Shown one piece after another: positions 25,130 through 33,882 of a stretch of 46,508 bases of DNA. The stretch comes from Gammaproteobacteria bacterium (GTDB lineage Bacteria > Pseudomonadota > Gammaproteobacteria > Pseudomonadales > Azotimanducaceae), in the NCBI GenBank assembly GCA_030828335.1, contig JAURCQ010000003.1, positions 1 to 46,508 on the forward strand, in the 5' to 3' direction. Numbering within the stretch: the stretch's first letter is position 1; every line of letters starts with the position of its first letter. The notes under the pieces are model-generated. The model was not told where the DNA came from, made no database searches, and saw only the letters and a program-made list of their open reading frames with translations. The translations under genes and the position numbers were made by a program.

Positions 25130-25912
25130 CTAGGCGCCAGCGAGGGTGTCGCGGTAACGGGTCACGGCGCCGTGGAAGCCAAAGAGAAGGGCGTCGGCGA
25201 CGAGGGCGTGGCCGATGGAAACCTCGAGTAGTCCCGGGAGCGTGCGCAGGGGAATAAGGTTGTCGAGATCCAGGTCGTGGCCGGCGTTCACCCCGAGGCC
25301 CAGGCCCTGGGCGGTTTCTGCGGCTGCGCGGAAGGTCGCGAGGCTCGCCTCCGTGGCGGCCCCCCAGCGGCGCCCATCCGCCTTGAAGGCTTCGGCAAAG
25401 GGTTCGGTGTAGAGCTCGATACGATCGGCGCCTGTTTCCCGCACCCGGGCGATGGCCTCGGGGTTCGGGTCCATGAACAGGCTGACCCGGGCCCCGAGGG
25501 CCTTAACGCGGGCGACCAGGGGTTTCAGGGTGGCGAGATCGTCGTCGGTCATGGCCCAGCCGTGGTCTGAGGTGAGCTGGCTGTCCCCGTCGGGGACCAG
25601 GGTCACCTGGGCCGGACGGGCCGCCTCTACGAGGGCCTCGAGGCCCGGATAGCCGCTGTCCCGCGGGGCGGCGAGGGGGTTGCCTTCAATGTTGAATTCG
25701 GCGTCCGGGTAGCTGTCCCGAAGCCAGGCAGCAAGGCGGGGAACATCGTCTATCCGGATATGTCGCTGATCGGGCCGGGGGTGCACCGTGAGCCCGGAAG
25801 CTCCGGCCTCCATGGCCAGGCGCGCAAAGTCCAGGAGCTCCGGGCGGGCAGAGGCCCCCCGAGCGTTTCGGAGCAGGGCGATCTTATTCAAATTCACCGA
25901 TAGGGCGATCAT
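25130..25912 (-). CDS. pdxJ: Pyridoxine 5'-phosphate synthase, alternative subtype
   Basis: This 260-residue TIM-barrel enzyme condenses 1-deoxyxylulose 5-phosphate and 3-amino-1-hydroxyacetone phosphate to pyridoxine phosphate. SVNLNKIALLRNARG, GLTVHPRPDQRHIR, FNIEGNP and VNAGHDLDLDNL are the family motifs. They resemble the Bacteroidetes-like form; the usual gammaproteobacterial form reads GVNIDHVATLRQARGT with TVHLREDRRHI. It is coupled to yciB by an ATGA overlap instead of lying in the rnc-era-recO-pdxJ operon. Function is likely the same, but a second pdxJ elsewhere in the genome is possible. Confidence 0.92.
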   Translation of the reverse strand: MIALSVNLNKIALLRNARGASARPELLDFARLAMEAGASGLTVHPRPDQRHIRIDDVPRLAAWLRDSYPDAEFNIEGNPLAAPRDSGYPGLEALVEAARPAQVTLVPDGDSQLTSDHGWAMTDDDLATLKPLVARVKALGARVSLFMDPNPEAIARVRETGADRIELYTEPFAEAFKADGRRWGAATEASLATFRAAAETAQGLGLGVNAGHDLDLDNLIPLRTLPGLLEVSIGHALVADALLFGFHGAVTRYRDTLAGA

Positions 25913-26460
25913 GGGTCGCGGTCCTCCGGGGCCTTCAGGTAGCCCTTGCGTCCAAGGTAAATCAGCATCAGCGCCGTGTAGAGCACGGTCAGCCCGATAC
26001 CGCCAAAGAGCTTGTAGCTGACCCAGAAAGCTTCACTGAAGTTGTAGGCCACCACCAAGTTCAGCACCGCCGATAGGGTAAAGGCTCCGGCCCAATACCA
26101 GCTGAGCGTTCGCCATACCGCTTCCGGGAGGGGCAGCTGGCCCCCAAGAAGCCGAGAAAGCATCGATTTCTGACCGTAAAGATTTCCGCCGATGAGGATC
26201 AGGGCGAAGGCCCCGTTGATGAGCGTGGGCTTCCACATGATGAAGATCGGATCTTGCAGGTAGACCGTCAGCCCTCCGAACCCGAAAACAAAACCGCTTT
26301 GGGCCTGCATTTGAATCCCCAGCCTACCGGCCAGCAGTCGATAGAGCACGGCGGCGACGAGCTGCGCGCCCATGAGGATCCAGGTGGCCGTAATCAAATC
26401 GCTAAACTGGAAGGCGAGGAAGAAGGCGGCGACGGGTCCGAATTCAAGCAGGCTTTTCAT
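25909..26460 (-). CDS. yciB: Inner membrane septation-related protein YciB (IspZ)
   Basis: This 183-residue protein has about five membrane spans. The opening MKSLLEFGPVAAFFLAF and the FGGLTVYLQDPIFIMWKPT segment are diagnostic of YciB/IspZ. The family influences cell-envelope synthesis and division; the exact activity is not known. It is divergent from yciO across 100 bases, and YciB and YciO are neighbours in other gammaproteobacteria. The pdxJ gene follows with an overlap. Confidence 0.94.
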   Translation of the reverse strand: MKSLLEFGPVAAFFLAFQFSDLITATWILMGAQLVAAVLYRLLAGRLGIQMQAQSGFVFGFGGLTVYLQDPIFIMWKPTLINGAFALILIGGNLYGQKSMLSRLLGGQLPLPEAVWRTLSWYWAGAFTLSAVLNLVVAYNFSEAFWVSYKLFGGIGLTVLYTALMLIYLGRKGYLKAPEDRDP

Positions 26461-26476
26461 GGGGGACCCATTTTCC

Positions 26477-26506
26477 TTGAGGGGGGCGGTGTTCGGTCGC
26501 CATAAT
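26477..26506 (+). promoter_or_regulatory. Sigma-70-like promoter of yciO
   Basis: TTGAGG (26477-26482) and CATAAT (26501-26506) are separated by 18 bases, with four and five matches to the consensus boxes. Transcription would start near 26513, about 48 bases before the yciO ATG. Confidence 0.55.
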
Positions 26507-26560
26507 AGTCGATCGGCCGAGGCCTTGCCTCCGGTCAGCCCTGTTTTGAGGCGAAGGCTT

Positions 26561-27190
26561 ATGGCGCAATTCTTTTCCGTTCATCCTGAGAACCCTCAGC
26601 TCCGGCTGATTAAGCAGGCGGTGGACATCATTGCTCGCGGTGGGGTGGTGGCTTATCCCACGGATTCGGCCTATGCCCTGGCCTGTCGCCTGGAAAATAA
26701 AGACGGCTTGGAGCGCATTGTGCGTATCCGGGACATGGACCGGGATCACAACTTCACCCTGGTCTGCCCCGATCTCTCCGTGCTCGCCACCTATGCTCGC
26801 GTGGACAACACCGTGTTTCGCGCCCTGAAGGCCCACACGCCTGGCCCCTTCACCTTTATCCTGCCGGCGACCCGGGAAGTCCCCAAGCGGCTTATGCATC
26901 CTAAGCGGCGCACCATTGGGCTGCGCGTGCCTTCCAATCCCATCGCCCAGGCCCTGTTAGCGGAGCTGGGCGAGCCCCTCATGTCCTGCAGCCTGGTGCT
27001 TCCGGGACAGTCCGGGCCTGAGACCGACCCCTGGAATATCCGGGAGCTCCTAGAGCACGCCGTTGATCTCGTCATTGACGGCGGCTTTTGCGGCCTAGAG
27101 CCAAGCACCGTGGTCGATTTCACCGGCGTTGAGCCGGTCCTCCTGCGGCAAGGGCTCGGGGATGCGTCGGCCATCGTAGAGGGTCCGTAG
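26561..27190 (+). CDS. yciO: YciO/TsaC-type threonylcarbamoyl-AMP synthase family protein
   Basis: This is a 209-residue protein of the Sua5/YciO/YrdC fold. The segment GGVVAYPTDSAYALAC and KRTIGLRVP-like positions (RRTIGLRVPSNPI) match YciO, and the conserved KxR-type nucleotide site is recognisable at NKDGLERIVRIRDMDR. TsaC/Sua5 make threonylcarbamoyl-AMP for t6A in tRNA; the role of the YciO branch is less clear. The ATG at 26561 follows GAAGG and the promoter above. Homologues do not support the longer open frame that begins inside yciB. Confidence 0.9.
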   Translation: MAQFFSVHPENPQLRLIKQAVDIIARGGVVAYPTDSAYALACRLENKDGLERIVRIRDMDRDHNFTLVCPDLSVLATYARVDNTVFRALKAHTPGPFTFILPATREVPKRLMHPKRRTIGLRVPSNPIAQALLAELGEPLMSCSLVLPGQSGPETDPWNIRELLEHAVDLVIDGGFCGLEPSTVVDFTGVEPVLLRQGLGDASAIVEGP

Positions 27191-27261
27191 GGCCCTTCGC
27201 CTTTGCTATCATGGAGCCACTGGGCGCCGCCTGCGTCCGTATCACATAAGGGGTTTTACCT

Positions 27262-28476
27262 TTGGCCACGGGGGATTGGGATCGTCGCGTGCTTTCCGGC
27301 ATGCGGCCGACGGGACGCTTACACCTTGGGCACTACCATGGAGTGCTGAAGAACTGGGTGCGTCTCCAGCACGAGTACGAGTGCTTCTTCTTCGTCGCTG
27401 ATTGGCATGCCCTCACCACGCACTACGACAACCCCTACGATATTGAGCAGAACGCCTGGGATACGGTGATCGACTGGCTGGCCGCTGGGGTTAATCCGGG
27501 TTCCGCCACGATCTTTATTCAATCTCGGGTGCCGGAACACGCTGAGCTGCACCTTCTTCTGTCCATGATTACGCCCCTGGGCTGGCTTGAGCGGGTGCCG
27601 AGCTACAAGGATCAGCAGACCAAGCTTCGAGAGAAGGACCTCGCCACCTATGGCTTCCTTGGCTACCCGCTGCTTCAGGCCGCGGACATCCTGATTTACC
27701 GGGCCGGGCACGTGCCCGTGGGGGCCGATCAGGTCGCCCACGTGGAGCTCACGCGGGAAGTGGCGCGCCGCTTTAACTTTATCTACGGCCGGGAGCCGGG
27801 CTTCGAAGAGGCGGCGGAAGCTGCGGTCAAGAAGATGAGCAAGAAGGCCCAGCGGCTTTACAACGATCTGCGCAAGGCCTACCTGGAGCGGGGGGATGAG
27901 GAATCTCTCGAGCGCGCCCGCGCGCTGCTGGGGGAGCAGCAGAACCTCTCCATTGGTGATCGGGAGCGGCTCTTTGGGTACCTCGAAGGTGGCGGCAAGC
28001 TGATCCTTCCGGAGCCCGACGCCCTGCTCACGGAAACACCTAAGGTGCCTGGCCTCGACGGCGAGAAGATGTCGAAAAGCTATGGCAACACCATCAGCCT
28101 CCGTGAGGCGCCGGAGGAGGTGGAGCAGAAGATCCGCACCATGAAAACCGATCCGGCGCGGGTGCGGCGGAACGATCCCGGCGATCCTGCGAACTGCCCG
28201 GTTTGGGGCCTTCACGAGCTTTACTCTGACGACAGCACGAAGCGCTGGGTGGTCGAGGGCTGCAAGCGCGCGGGCATTGGCTGCTTGGACTGCAAAAAGC
28301 CCCTCATCGATGCCATTTGGAGCGAACAAAGTGGCATGCGCGATCGAGCTCGGCGCTATGAGGAGCAGCCTGAATTGGTCAAGGCCATCATTAATGAAGG
28401 GGTGGAGCACGCCCGGGACGTGGCCCGGGATACGCTCGAAGAGGTCCGGGCCGTCATGGGATTGACCCACCGGTGA
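27262..28476 (+). CDS. trpS: Tryptophanyl-tRNA synthetase
   Basis: This 404-residue enzyme charges tRNA-Trp. The HIGH variant is HLGHYHG in SGMRPTGRLHLGHYHG, and the KMSKS loop is GEKMSKSYGN. Compared with the 334-residue E. coli form it carries an insertion (about residues 190-255, rich in charged helix) before KMSKS, as in Pseudomonas TrpS. The start is TTG at 27262, preceded by AAGGGG at good spacing. It overlaps scpA by four bases and leads the trpS-scpA-scpB-rluB operon. Confidence 0.96.
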   Translation: MATGDWDRRVLSGMRPTGRLHLGHYHGVLKNWVRLQHEYECFFFVADWHALTTHYDNPYDIEQNAWDTVIDWLAAGVNPGSATIFIQSRVPEHAELHLLLSMITPLGWLERVPSYKDQQTKLREKDLATYGFLGYPLLQAADILIYRAGHVPVGADQVAHVELTREVARRFNFIYGREPGFEEAAEAAVKKMSKKAQRLYNDLRKAYLERGDEESLERARALLGEQQNLSIGDRERLFGYLEGGGKLILPEPDALLTETPKVPGLDGEKMSKSYGNTISLREAPEEVEQKIRTMKTDPARVRRNDPGDPANCPVWGLHELYSDDSTKRWVVEGCKRAGIGCLDCKKPLIDAIWSEQSGMRDRARRYEEQPELVKAIINEGVEHARDVARDTLEEVRAVMGLTHR

Positions 28477-29321
28477 GCGAAGGGGAGGGCGGAAAGCGCC
28501 TCGAAACGCTCCGCGCGGCGGGGCAGGCGCAGGGGGAGTTTCCCTTTGCCATTGTCGAAGGGAAGACCGTCACCGAGCTTCCCAAGGACCTCTACATTCC
28601 CCCGGATGCCCTGGAGGTGTTCCTTGAGGCCTTCGAGGGCCCCCTCGATTTATTGCTTTATCTGATTCGCCGGCAAAATCTCGATATTCTCGAGATTCGC
28701 GTGGCGGAGCTTACGCAGCAGTACATGCAGTACGTGGAGCTCATGCACGCCATGCAATTCGAGCTGGCGGCGGAGTACCTCGTGATGGCCGCCATGCTGG
28801 CGGAGATTAAATCCCGCATGCTCCTGCCTCGGCCCCAGCTCGACGAGACGGAGGAGGGGGAAGATCCCCGCGCTGAGCTGATTCGCCGGCTCCAGGAATA
28901 TGAGCGCTTTAAGCAGGCCGCGGAGGATATTGACGGGTTGCCGCGGGTGGATCGGGACGTATTCCCGGGAAGTGCCACCCCGCCCCCCATCGATCGGCAG
29001 CAGCCCCTTCCCGACGTCGAGCTTAAAGATCTCCTGCTGGCCTTTTCCGAAGTCCTGCGCCGGGCAGATATGTTTCAAAACCACAAGATCAGCTTTGAGG
29101 CCCTCTCTACTCGGGAACGCATGGGGGATGTGCTAAAGGCCCTCTCAGGGGGAACGAACTTCGTGCCCTTTCAGGCCCTCTTTTCTGCGGAGGAGGGGCG
29201 TCTGGGGGTGGTGGTGACCTTCCTGGCCATCATGGAGCTGATCAAAGAATCGCTGATCGAAATTGTGCAAAGCGAGCCCTTTGCCCCCATCCACGTTCGG
29301 GCTCGGGCCCACGGAAGCTAG
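28473..29321 (+). CDS. scpA: Segregation and condensation protein A (kleisin)
   Basis: This 282-residue kleisin bridges SMC heads in the condensin complex. The N-terminal FEGPLDLLLYLIRRQNLDI and the C-terminal winged helix (ending LIKESLIEIVQSEPFAPIHV) are typical. GTG at 28473 overlaps the trpS stop as GTGA; this start adds about 40 residues before the conserved part, so a later start remains possible. The SMC partner is not in the window; in organisms with MukBEF or a separate smc the context differs, so a check for smc in the genome would be useful. Confidence 0.95.
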   Translation: MSEGEGGKRLETLRAAGQAQGEFPFAIVEGKTVTELPKDLYIPPDALEVFLEAFEGPLDLLLYLIRRQNLDILEIRVAELTQQYMQYVELMHAMQFELAAEYLVMAAMLAEIKSRMLLPRPQLDETEEGEDPRAELIRRLQEYERFKQAAEDIDGLPRVDRDVFPGSATPPPIDRQQPLPDVELKDLLLAFSEVLRRADMFQNHKISFEALSTRERMGDVLKALSGGTNFVPFQALFSAEEGRLGVVVTFLAIMELIKESLIEIVQSEPFAPIHVRARAHGS

Positions 29322-29333
29322 GAGGCTGCCATC

Positions 29334-30047
29334 GTGACGATGCCAAGCGCGCTGCTAGAAAATATTGTGGAGGGGGCCCTGCTGGCTGCAGGGGAGCCCC
29401 TTTCCCTGGACCGCCTGATGAACCTCTTTCAGATTGATGACGCGGTGGAGAAGAGCCAGGTTCGGGAGGCCCTGTCGGCCCTCGAAACCCGCTACGAGCC
29501 TACGGGACTCATGCTCAAGGAGGTCGCCTCGGGCTGGCGCATTCAGGTGCGGGAGGAGCTGGCGCCCTGGGTGAGCCGCCTCTGGGATGAGCGCCCGGCG
29601 CGCTATACCCGGGCGCTTCTGGAAACGCTTGCGCTCATCGCTTATCAGCAGCCCCTTACCCGGAGCGATATCGAACATGTTCGAGGGGTGGCGGTGTCCT
29701 CGAACATCGTGAAGACCCTCCTTGAGCGGGACTGGATTCGCATCGTCGGACATCGCGATGTGCCTGGTCGTCCGGCGCTCTATGGCACCACCCGAACCTT
29801 CCTCGATTACTTCAACCTGAAGAGTCTCGACGCCTTGCCGCCCCTGGCGGAAATCCGAGACCTCGAGCAGTTGTCTAAGTCCCTCGGGCTGCCCCTGGAG
29901 GACAGCGATGGGGAAGCGGCCCCCGAAGCCGTTGCGCTGGAGGCCGTGCTGGGAATTGAGGATCCGGGCGCCTTCGAGCGAGAGGCGGACACCGCCGCCG
30001 AAGACACCGCCGCCGAAGACACCGCTGAGGAGGCCCCCCGCACATGA
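29334..30047 (+). CDS. scpB: Segregation and condensation protein B
   Basis: This 237-residue protein has paired winged-helix domains that bind ScpA in condensin. ENIVEGALLAAGEPLS opens the family fold, and LETLALIAYQQPLTRSDIEHVRGV is the signature. The GTG at 29334 is preferred because GGAGG lies eight bases before it; an ATG at 29340 is two codons on. The C-terminal tail is an acidic, repeat-encoded extension with three near copies of DTAAE, probably disordered. Its end overlaps rluB as ATGA. Confidence 0.95.
   Translation: MTMPSALLENIVEGALLAAGEPLSLDRLMNLFQIDDAVEKSQVREALSALETRYEPTGLMLKEVASGWRIQVREELAPWVSRLWDERPARYTRALLETLALIAYQQPLTRSDIEHVRGVAVSSNIVKTLLERDWIRIVGHRDVPGRPALYGTTRTFLDYFNLKSLDALPPLAEIRDLEQLSKSLGLPLEDSDGEAAPEAVALEAVLGIEDPGAFEREADTAAEDTAAEDTAEEAPRT
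29988..30032 (+). repeat. 15-base tandem repeat in the 3' end of scpB
   Basis: GACACCGCCGCCGAA occurs twice in perfect tandem, followed by a third diverged copy (GACACCGCTGAGGAG). It encodes DTAAE-DTAAE-DTAEE. The unit length is a multiple of three, so copy-number change would keep frame. Confidence 0.85.
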
Positions 30048-30865
30048 GCGATTTAGGGTCGGAAAAGCTGCAAAAGGTCCTCGCCCGCGCTGGGCTCGGA
30101 TCCCGCCGGGAGCTGGAAACCTGGATTGCGGAGGGTCGGGTCCGGGTGAACGGTGAGCAAGCCGAGCTTGGGCGCCGGGTGGGCTCCCGGGATCGCATCG
30201 AGGTGGACGGCAAGCAGATTGGCCGAGCTGATGATCAGGCGCCCGCCATTCGCGTGTTGCTCTACAACAAGCCCGTGGGGGAGCTGTGCACCCGCAAGGA
30301 TCCGGAGGGTCGCCCCACCTGTTTTGACCGCCTCCCTCGCTTAAAGAGTGGGCGCTGGGTGGCCGTGGGCCGCCTTGATTACAACACCAGTGGCCTCCTG
30401 CTGTTCACCACCGATGGCGCCCTAGCCCACGGCCTGATGCACCCCTCCCAGGAGATCGACCGGGAGTACGCGGTGCGGGTCCACGGTGATGTGGATGAGC
30501 TGGTGCTTGAGCGGCTTCGGAAGGGCGTCCTGCTCGAGGATGGGGAAGCCCGCTTCTCTGACGTTCAGTATTACGGCGGAGAGGGGACGAACCGCTGGTA
30601 CCACGTGACCCTCATGGAAGGTCGCAATCGGGAAGTGCGACGTCTGTGGGAATCTCAGGGCCTGGAGGTGAGCCGGCTAAAGCGCGTCCGCTTTGGGCCC
30701 CTGGTCTTGCCGTCGACGGTGCTGGCGGGTCGCTGGATGGAGCTGTTCCCCCAGGAGATCGAAGCCCTCTACCGCATGCTCAAGCTGCCGATCCCCGCCA
30801 TCGAGGGGAAGCGCGGGCGCATCGGCAAGTCGAAGGTTTTCGTGCCCTATCCGGGCCTGGTTTAG
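30044..30865 (+). CDS. rluB: 23S rRNA pseudouridine synthase RluB
   Basis: This 273-residue enzyme makes the pseudouridine at 23S position 2605 (E. coli numbering). An N-terminal S4 RNA-binding domain (EKLQKVLARAGLGSRRELE) precedes the RsuA-type catalytic domain with VGRLDYNTSGLLLFTTDG (Asp112 catalytic). GRNREVRRLWESQGLEVSRL is also conserved. The related RluE/F and RsuA are less likely because of the scpB context. It converges on yciK with a 15-base gap. Confidence 0.95.
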   Translation: MSDLGSEKLQKVLARAGLGSRRELETWIAEGRVRVNGEQAELGRRVGSRDRIEVDGKQIGRADDQAPAIRVLLYNKPVGELCTRKDPEGRPTCFDRLPRLKSGRWVAVGRLDYNTSGLLLFTTDGALAHGLMHPSQEIDREYAVRVHGDVDELVLERLRKGVLLEDGEARFSDVQYYGGEGTNRWYHVTLMEGRNREVRRLWESQGLEVSRLKRVRFGPLVLPSTVLAGRWMELFPQEIEALYRMLKLPIPAIEGKRGRIGKSKVFVPYPGLV

Positions 30866-30880
30866 GTCCCGGCCTAGCCC

Positions 30881-31660
30881 TTAACTTAAGCCAAGCAGGG
30901 TCCGGGCATCGAGGGCTGCGCCATTGAGCGCGAAGTCCTGGGCGGCGCCAAAGCACCACAGGTAGGCGGGCAGGAGGTCCTCCGGGGTCGGCAGGCTCAT
31001 GGGGTCCTCCCCGGGGAAGGCCTGAGCCCGCATGTTGGTACGCGTGCCCCCGGGATTCATCGACGCAAAGCGCACCTTAGAAAGATTCTCCCCCTCATCG
31101 GCGAAAAGCTGCATCACCGCTTCCGTGCCAGCCTTGCTGACGGCGTAGGCGCCCCAGTAAGCCCGGGGCTTGCGCCCCACGCCAGAGCTCGTGAACAGCA
31201 CCAGGGGATCCGTGCCTTCTTCCAGCACCGGCAGGAAGGCCTGGGTTAGGAGAAAGGCGCTTTCAAGGTTCACGGTCATGACCCGGGAGAACGCAGCGGG
31301 GTCGTAGTGGCTCAGAGGAAGGCGGGGCCCGAGCAGGCTGGCGTTGTGCAAAAGCCCATCGAGGCGCCCGAACTGATGGCCAATGGCGTGGGCGAGCTGC
31401 TGGGCATGGTCCGCGCGAAAGCCTTCGAGATCCGTAGGCTGAAGGACCGGCTCGGGATGGCCGGCGCCTTTGATTTCATCAAAGAGACTTTCTAGCCGGT
31501 CGAGGTTGCGGGCCAGGGCGATGACCGTTGCGCCGTGGGCGGCGAAGCCCTTCGCCAGCGCGCGACCGATGCCCTCCGTGGCGCCGGTAATGGCGATGAT
31601 TCGGCCGGCCAGAAGGTCCGGAGCGGGGGTGAAGGTCTTCAGCGTTGGGTTCACGGGCAA
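30881..31660 (-). CDS. yciK: YciK-type short-chain dehydrogenase
   Basis: This 259-residue SDR has the NADP loop ITGATEGIGRALAKGFAAHG, LHNASLLGP in place of NNAG, the catalytic Ser in FTSSGVGRKP and the YAVSKAG pair of Tyr and Lys. These features and the neighbours match YciK, an oxidoreductase of unknown substrate. The start is uncertain: TTG at 31660 or GTG at 31654, both without a clear ribosome site, directly after the ubiG stop. In Pseudomonas a mupP/gph phosphatase gene lies between ubiG and yciK; it is absent here. Confidence 0.9.
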   Translation of the reverse strand: MPVNPTLKTFTPAPDLLAGRIIAITGATEGIGRALAKGFAAHGATVIALARNLDRLESLFDEIKGAGHPEPVLQPTDLEGFRADHAQQLAHAIGHQFGRLDGLLHNASLLGPRLPLSHYDPAAFSRVMTVNLESAFLLTQAFLPVLEEGTDPLVLFTSSGVGRKPRAYWGAYAVSKAGTEAVMQLFADEGENLSKVRFASMNPGGTRTNMRAQAFPGEDPMSLPTPEDLLPAYLWCFGAAQDFALNGAALDARTLLGLS

Positions 31661-32356
31661 TTACCGGGTGAAGTGCATGAGGTAGTTCACGTCGGCTCGG
31701 GCGTTCAGCCAGGCCTTGCGACGGATTGGGTCGTAGTGGAGTCCGGCGATGCCCTGGAGGCGCAGCCCCGCCTTCCGGCCGAGGCCGGCGAGTTCCGAGG
31801 GGCGCAGGAACTTCTCGTATTCGTGGGTGCCCCGGGGCAGCAGGTTCAGAACGTACTCCGCCCCCACCACCCCGAAGAGCCAGGACTTCAGGGATCGGTT
31901 CAGGGTGGATAAAAACAATTGGCCGCCAGGCTTGAGGCGCTTTGCGCAGGCGGCGACCACCGCGCCCGGATCGGGGACGTGCTCCAGCATTTCCAAGCAG
32001 GTGATGACGTCGAAAGGCCCTTCCTCATCTCCGAGCCCTTCCACCGTGCTGTGGAGATAGCGAATCTCAAGGCCCCCATCGAGGGCGTGCAAGCGGGCGA
32101 CGGTGAGGGGGCCCTCCGCGGCGTCCACCCCCGTGACCTTGGCGCCGTAGCGCGCCATGGCCTCGGAGACCAGACCGCCGCCGCAGCCTACGTCGAGAAG
32201 GCGAGCACCGGCGAGGGGTGCGCGGTCGGCGATCCACTGGCAGCGGAGGGGGTTCAGGTCGTGGAGGGGGCGGAAGTCCCCCTCCGGGTCCCACCAGCGG
32301 TGGGCCATGGCTTCGAATTTCGCTACTTCCTGAGGGTCGATGTTGTCCTGGGCCAT
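31661..32356 (-). CDS. ubiG: Ubiquinone O-methyltransferase UbiG
   Basis: This 231-residue SAM-dependent enzyme carries out both O-methylations of ubiquinone synthesis. The N-terminal EVAKFEAMAHRWWDPEG stretch is the UbiG signature; motif I is LLDVGCGGGLVSEAMA, and CLEMLEHVPDP is motif II. The TGATG arrangement with mtaD (one-base overlap) implies coupled translation. Confidence 0.97.
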   Translation of the reverse strand: MAQDNIDPQEVAKFEAMAHRWWDPEGDFRPLHDLNPLRCQWIADRAPLAGARLLDVGCGGGLVSEAMARYGAKVTGVDAAEGPLTVARLHALDGGLEIRYLHSTVEGLGDEEGPFDVITCLEMLEHVPDPGAVVAACAKRLKPGGQLFLSTLNRSLKSWLFGVVGAEYVLNLLPRGTHEYEKFLRPSELAGLGRKAGLRLQGIAGLHYDPIRRKAWLNARADVNYLMHFTR

Positions 32357-33696
32357 CAGGCGGCTCCCATGCGGTGTTTCCAGCGCTCGGCGCGGCGAAG
32401 GAGGTCCGCCTCATCGAGGGTGGTAAGCGTTCCGTCCTTCAGGACGGGTTTGCCAGCAATCCAGCAGTGGCGCACGGCGCTATCGTTCAGACTGTAAGCC
32501 AGTTGTGCCTCGGGATGATAAACCGGTTGGGCTTCGAGGCCCGCTAGGCTGATGGAGACCAAGTCGGCGTCGAAGCCCGGCGCAAGCTGGCCCCGGCGCT
32601 CATCCATGCCCAGCGCTTCCGCGCCGCCCCGGGTGGCCATGCGCAGGGCCTGGTGTGCGGGAAGGGCGGTGGCATCGCCGGCCACGGCCTTGGCGAGGAG
32701 GGCGGCGACCTGGAGCTCCCGGAGCATGGAAAGGGCGTTATTCGAGGCCGCGCCGTCCGTACCCAGGGCGACCCGAAGGCCTGCTTTCAGGAAGCGCGCC
32801 ACGGGAGCAAAACCGCTCGCCAGCTTCAGGTTCGATTGGGGGCAGTGCACCACGGAGACGTTATAGCGCTGGAGTCGCTCAAGGTCACCGTCGCTAACCT
32901 GGGTGAGGTGCACGGCCTGAAGCCGGGGGGAGAGCAGTCCATAGCGCTCCAGGCTGGCCGTGGGCCGTTCGCCGTGGGCCTTCATGGCCTCCTCGACCTC
33001 GGCGGCGGTTTCCTGCAGGTGGATCTGCACAGGCACATCCAGCTCCTCGGCCAGGGTGGCAATGCGAATCATGTGCTCCGGCGCGAGGGCATAGGTGGAG
33101 TGGGGCCCAAAGGCCACCTGAATCTGCTCGCTGTCCCGGAATTCGTCCCGCAGCGCCAGGGTTTTCCGCAGCCCTTCCTCCGCGCCGCTGGCCCAGGCCG
33201 TGGGGAATTGAATAAGCGGGCAGCACAGCTGGGCGCGTAGACCCGTCTTAAGCGCCACGGAGGCGGCCACCTCGGGAAAGAAGTACATGTCGCTGAAGGT
33301 GGTGGTGCCGCCCCGAAGCATCTCCGCGGCGGCGAGAGCGGTGCCATCGGCAACGAACTCCGGATCCACGAAGCGTCCTTCTAGGGGCCAGATCCGCTCT
33401 TCGAGCCAGGGGCCCAGGGCCATGTCGTCGGCGAAGCCCCGAAAGAGGCTCATGGCGGCGTGGCCATGGGCATTGATAAAGCCCGGGAGCAGGGCTTGCT
33501 TGGGCAGGGCCTGGCGCGTGGCCTGGGGCCAGCGGGCCGCCAGGGCATCCGCCGGGCCCACGGCGGCAATGCGATCGCCAGCGAGCGCCACCGCCCACCC
33601 TCCCTGGCAGAAGGGCCCCTCATCGGTCATGGGGAGCACCCACTCGGGGCAGAGCACGGTGGTTACGGGGGTGGAGGTCCCTTCCGGGCCGGTCAT
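32356..33696 (-). CDS. mtaD: 5'-methylthioadenosine/S-adenosylhomocysteine deaminase-type amidohydrolase
   Basis: This 446-residue TRZ/ATZ amidohydrolase has metal ligands in INAHGHAAMSLF (His-x-His), QIHLQETAAE and a later LGTDGAASNN (Asp). The family hydrolyses the adenine amino group of SAH or methylthioadenosine to the inosine form. Because it precedes ubiG, a methyltransferase that releases SAH, removal of that inhibitor is a sensible joint role, and the pair is conserved in Pseudomonas. I chose the ATG at 33696 because AAAGGA is nine bases upstream; the frame is open 13 codons further. Confidence 0.92.
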   Translation of the reverse strand: MTGPEGTSTPVTTVLCPEWVLPMTDEGPFCQGGWAVALAGDRIAAVGPADALAARWPQATRQALPKQALLPGFINAHGHAAMSLFRGFADDMALGPWLEERIWPLEGRFVDPEFVADGTALAAAEMLRGGTTTFSDMYFFPEVAASVALKTGLRAQLCCPLIQFPTAWASGAEEGLRKTLALRDEFRDSEQIQVAFGPHSTYALAPEHMIRIATLAEELDVPVQIHLQETAAEVEEAMKAHGERPTASLERYGLLSPRLQAVHLTQVSDGDLERLQRYNVSVVHCPQSNLKLASGFAPVARFLKAGLRVALGTDGAASNNALSMLRELQVAALLAKAVAGDATALPAHQALRMATRGGAEALGMDERRGQLAPGFDADLVSISLAGLEAQPVYHPEAQLAYSLNDSAVRHCWIAGKPVLKDGTLTTLDEADLLRRAERWKHRMGAA

Positions 33697-33804
33697 GGCG
33701 TGTTTCCTTTTTCGCGGCGCCGAAGTATAGCTCAAAGTGCCGTTTCTTCGCCCGCCAGGACAAGCACTTAGGCAACGTGTCGGGGGCTGCTTGGGGGGCG
33801 CTTA

Positions 33805-33813
33805 TGGTATGCT
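33805..33813 (+). promoter_or_regulatory. Extended -10 promoter of gyrA
   Basis: TGGTATGCT fits an extended -10 (TGn plus TATGCT), 70 bases before the gyrA ATG, without a good -35. In E. coli gyrase genes respond to supercoiling through their promoter; whether this one does is not visible. Confidence 0.45.
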
Positions 33814-33882
33814 TCGGGCTGGCTTTGGGCCGCTCCCGGGAGGGGCCCGTGGGGTCTTCAAGAAATCCTAAGCGAGTATTGA

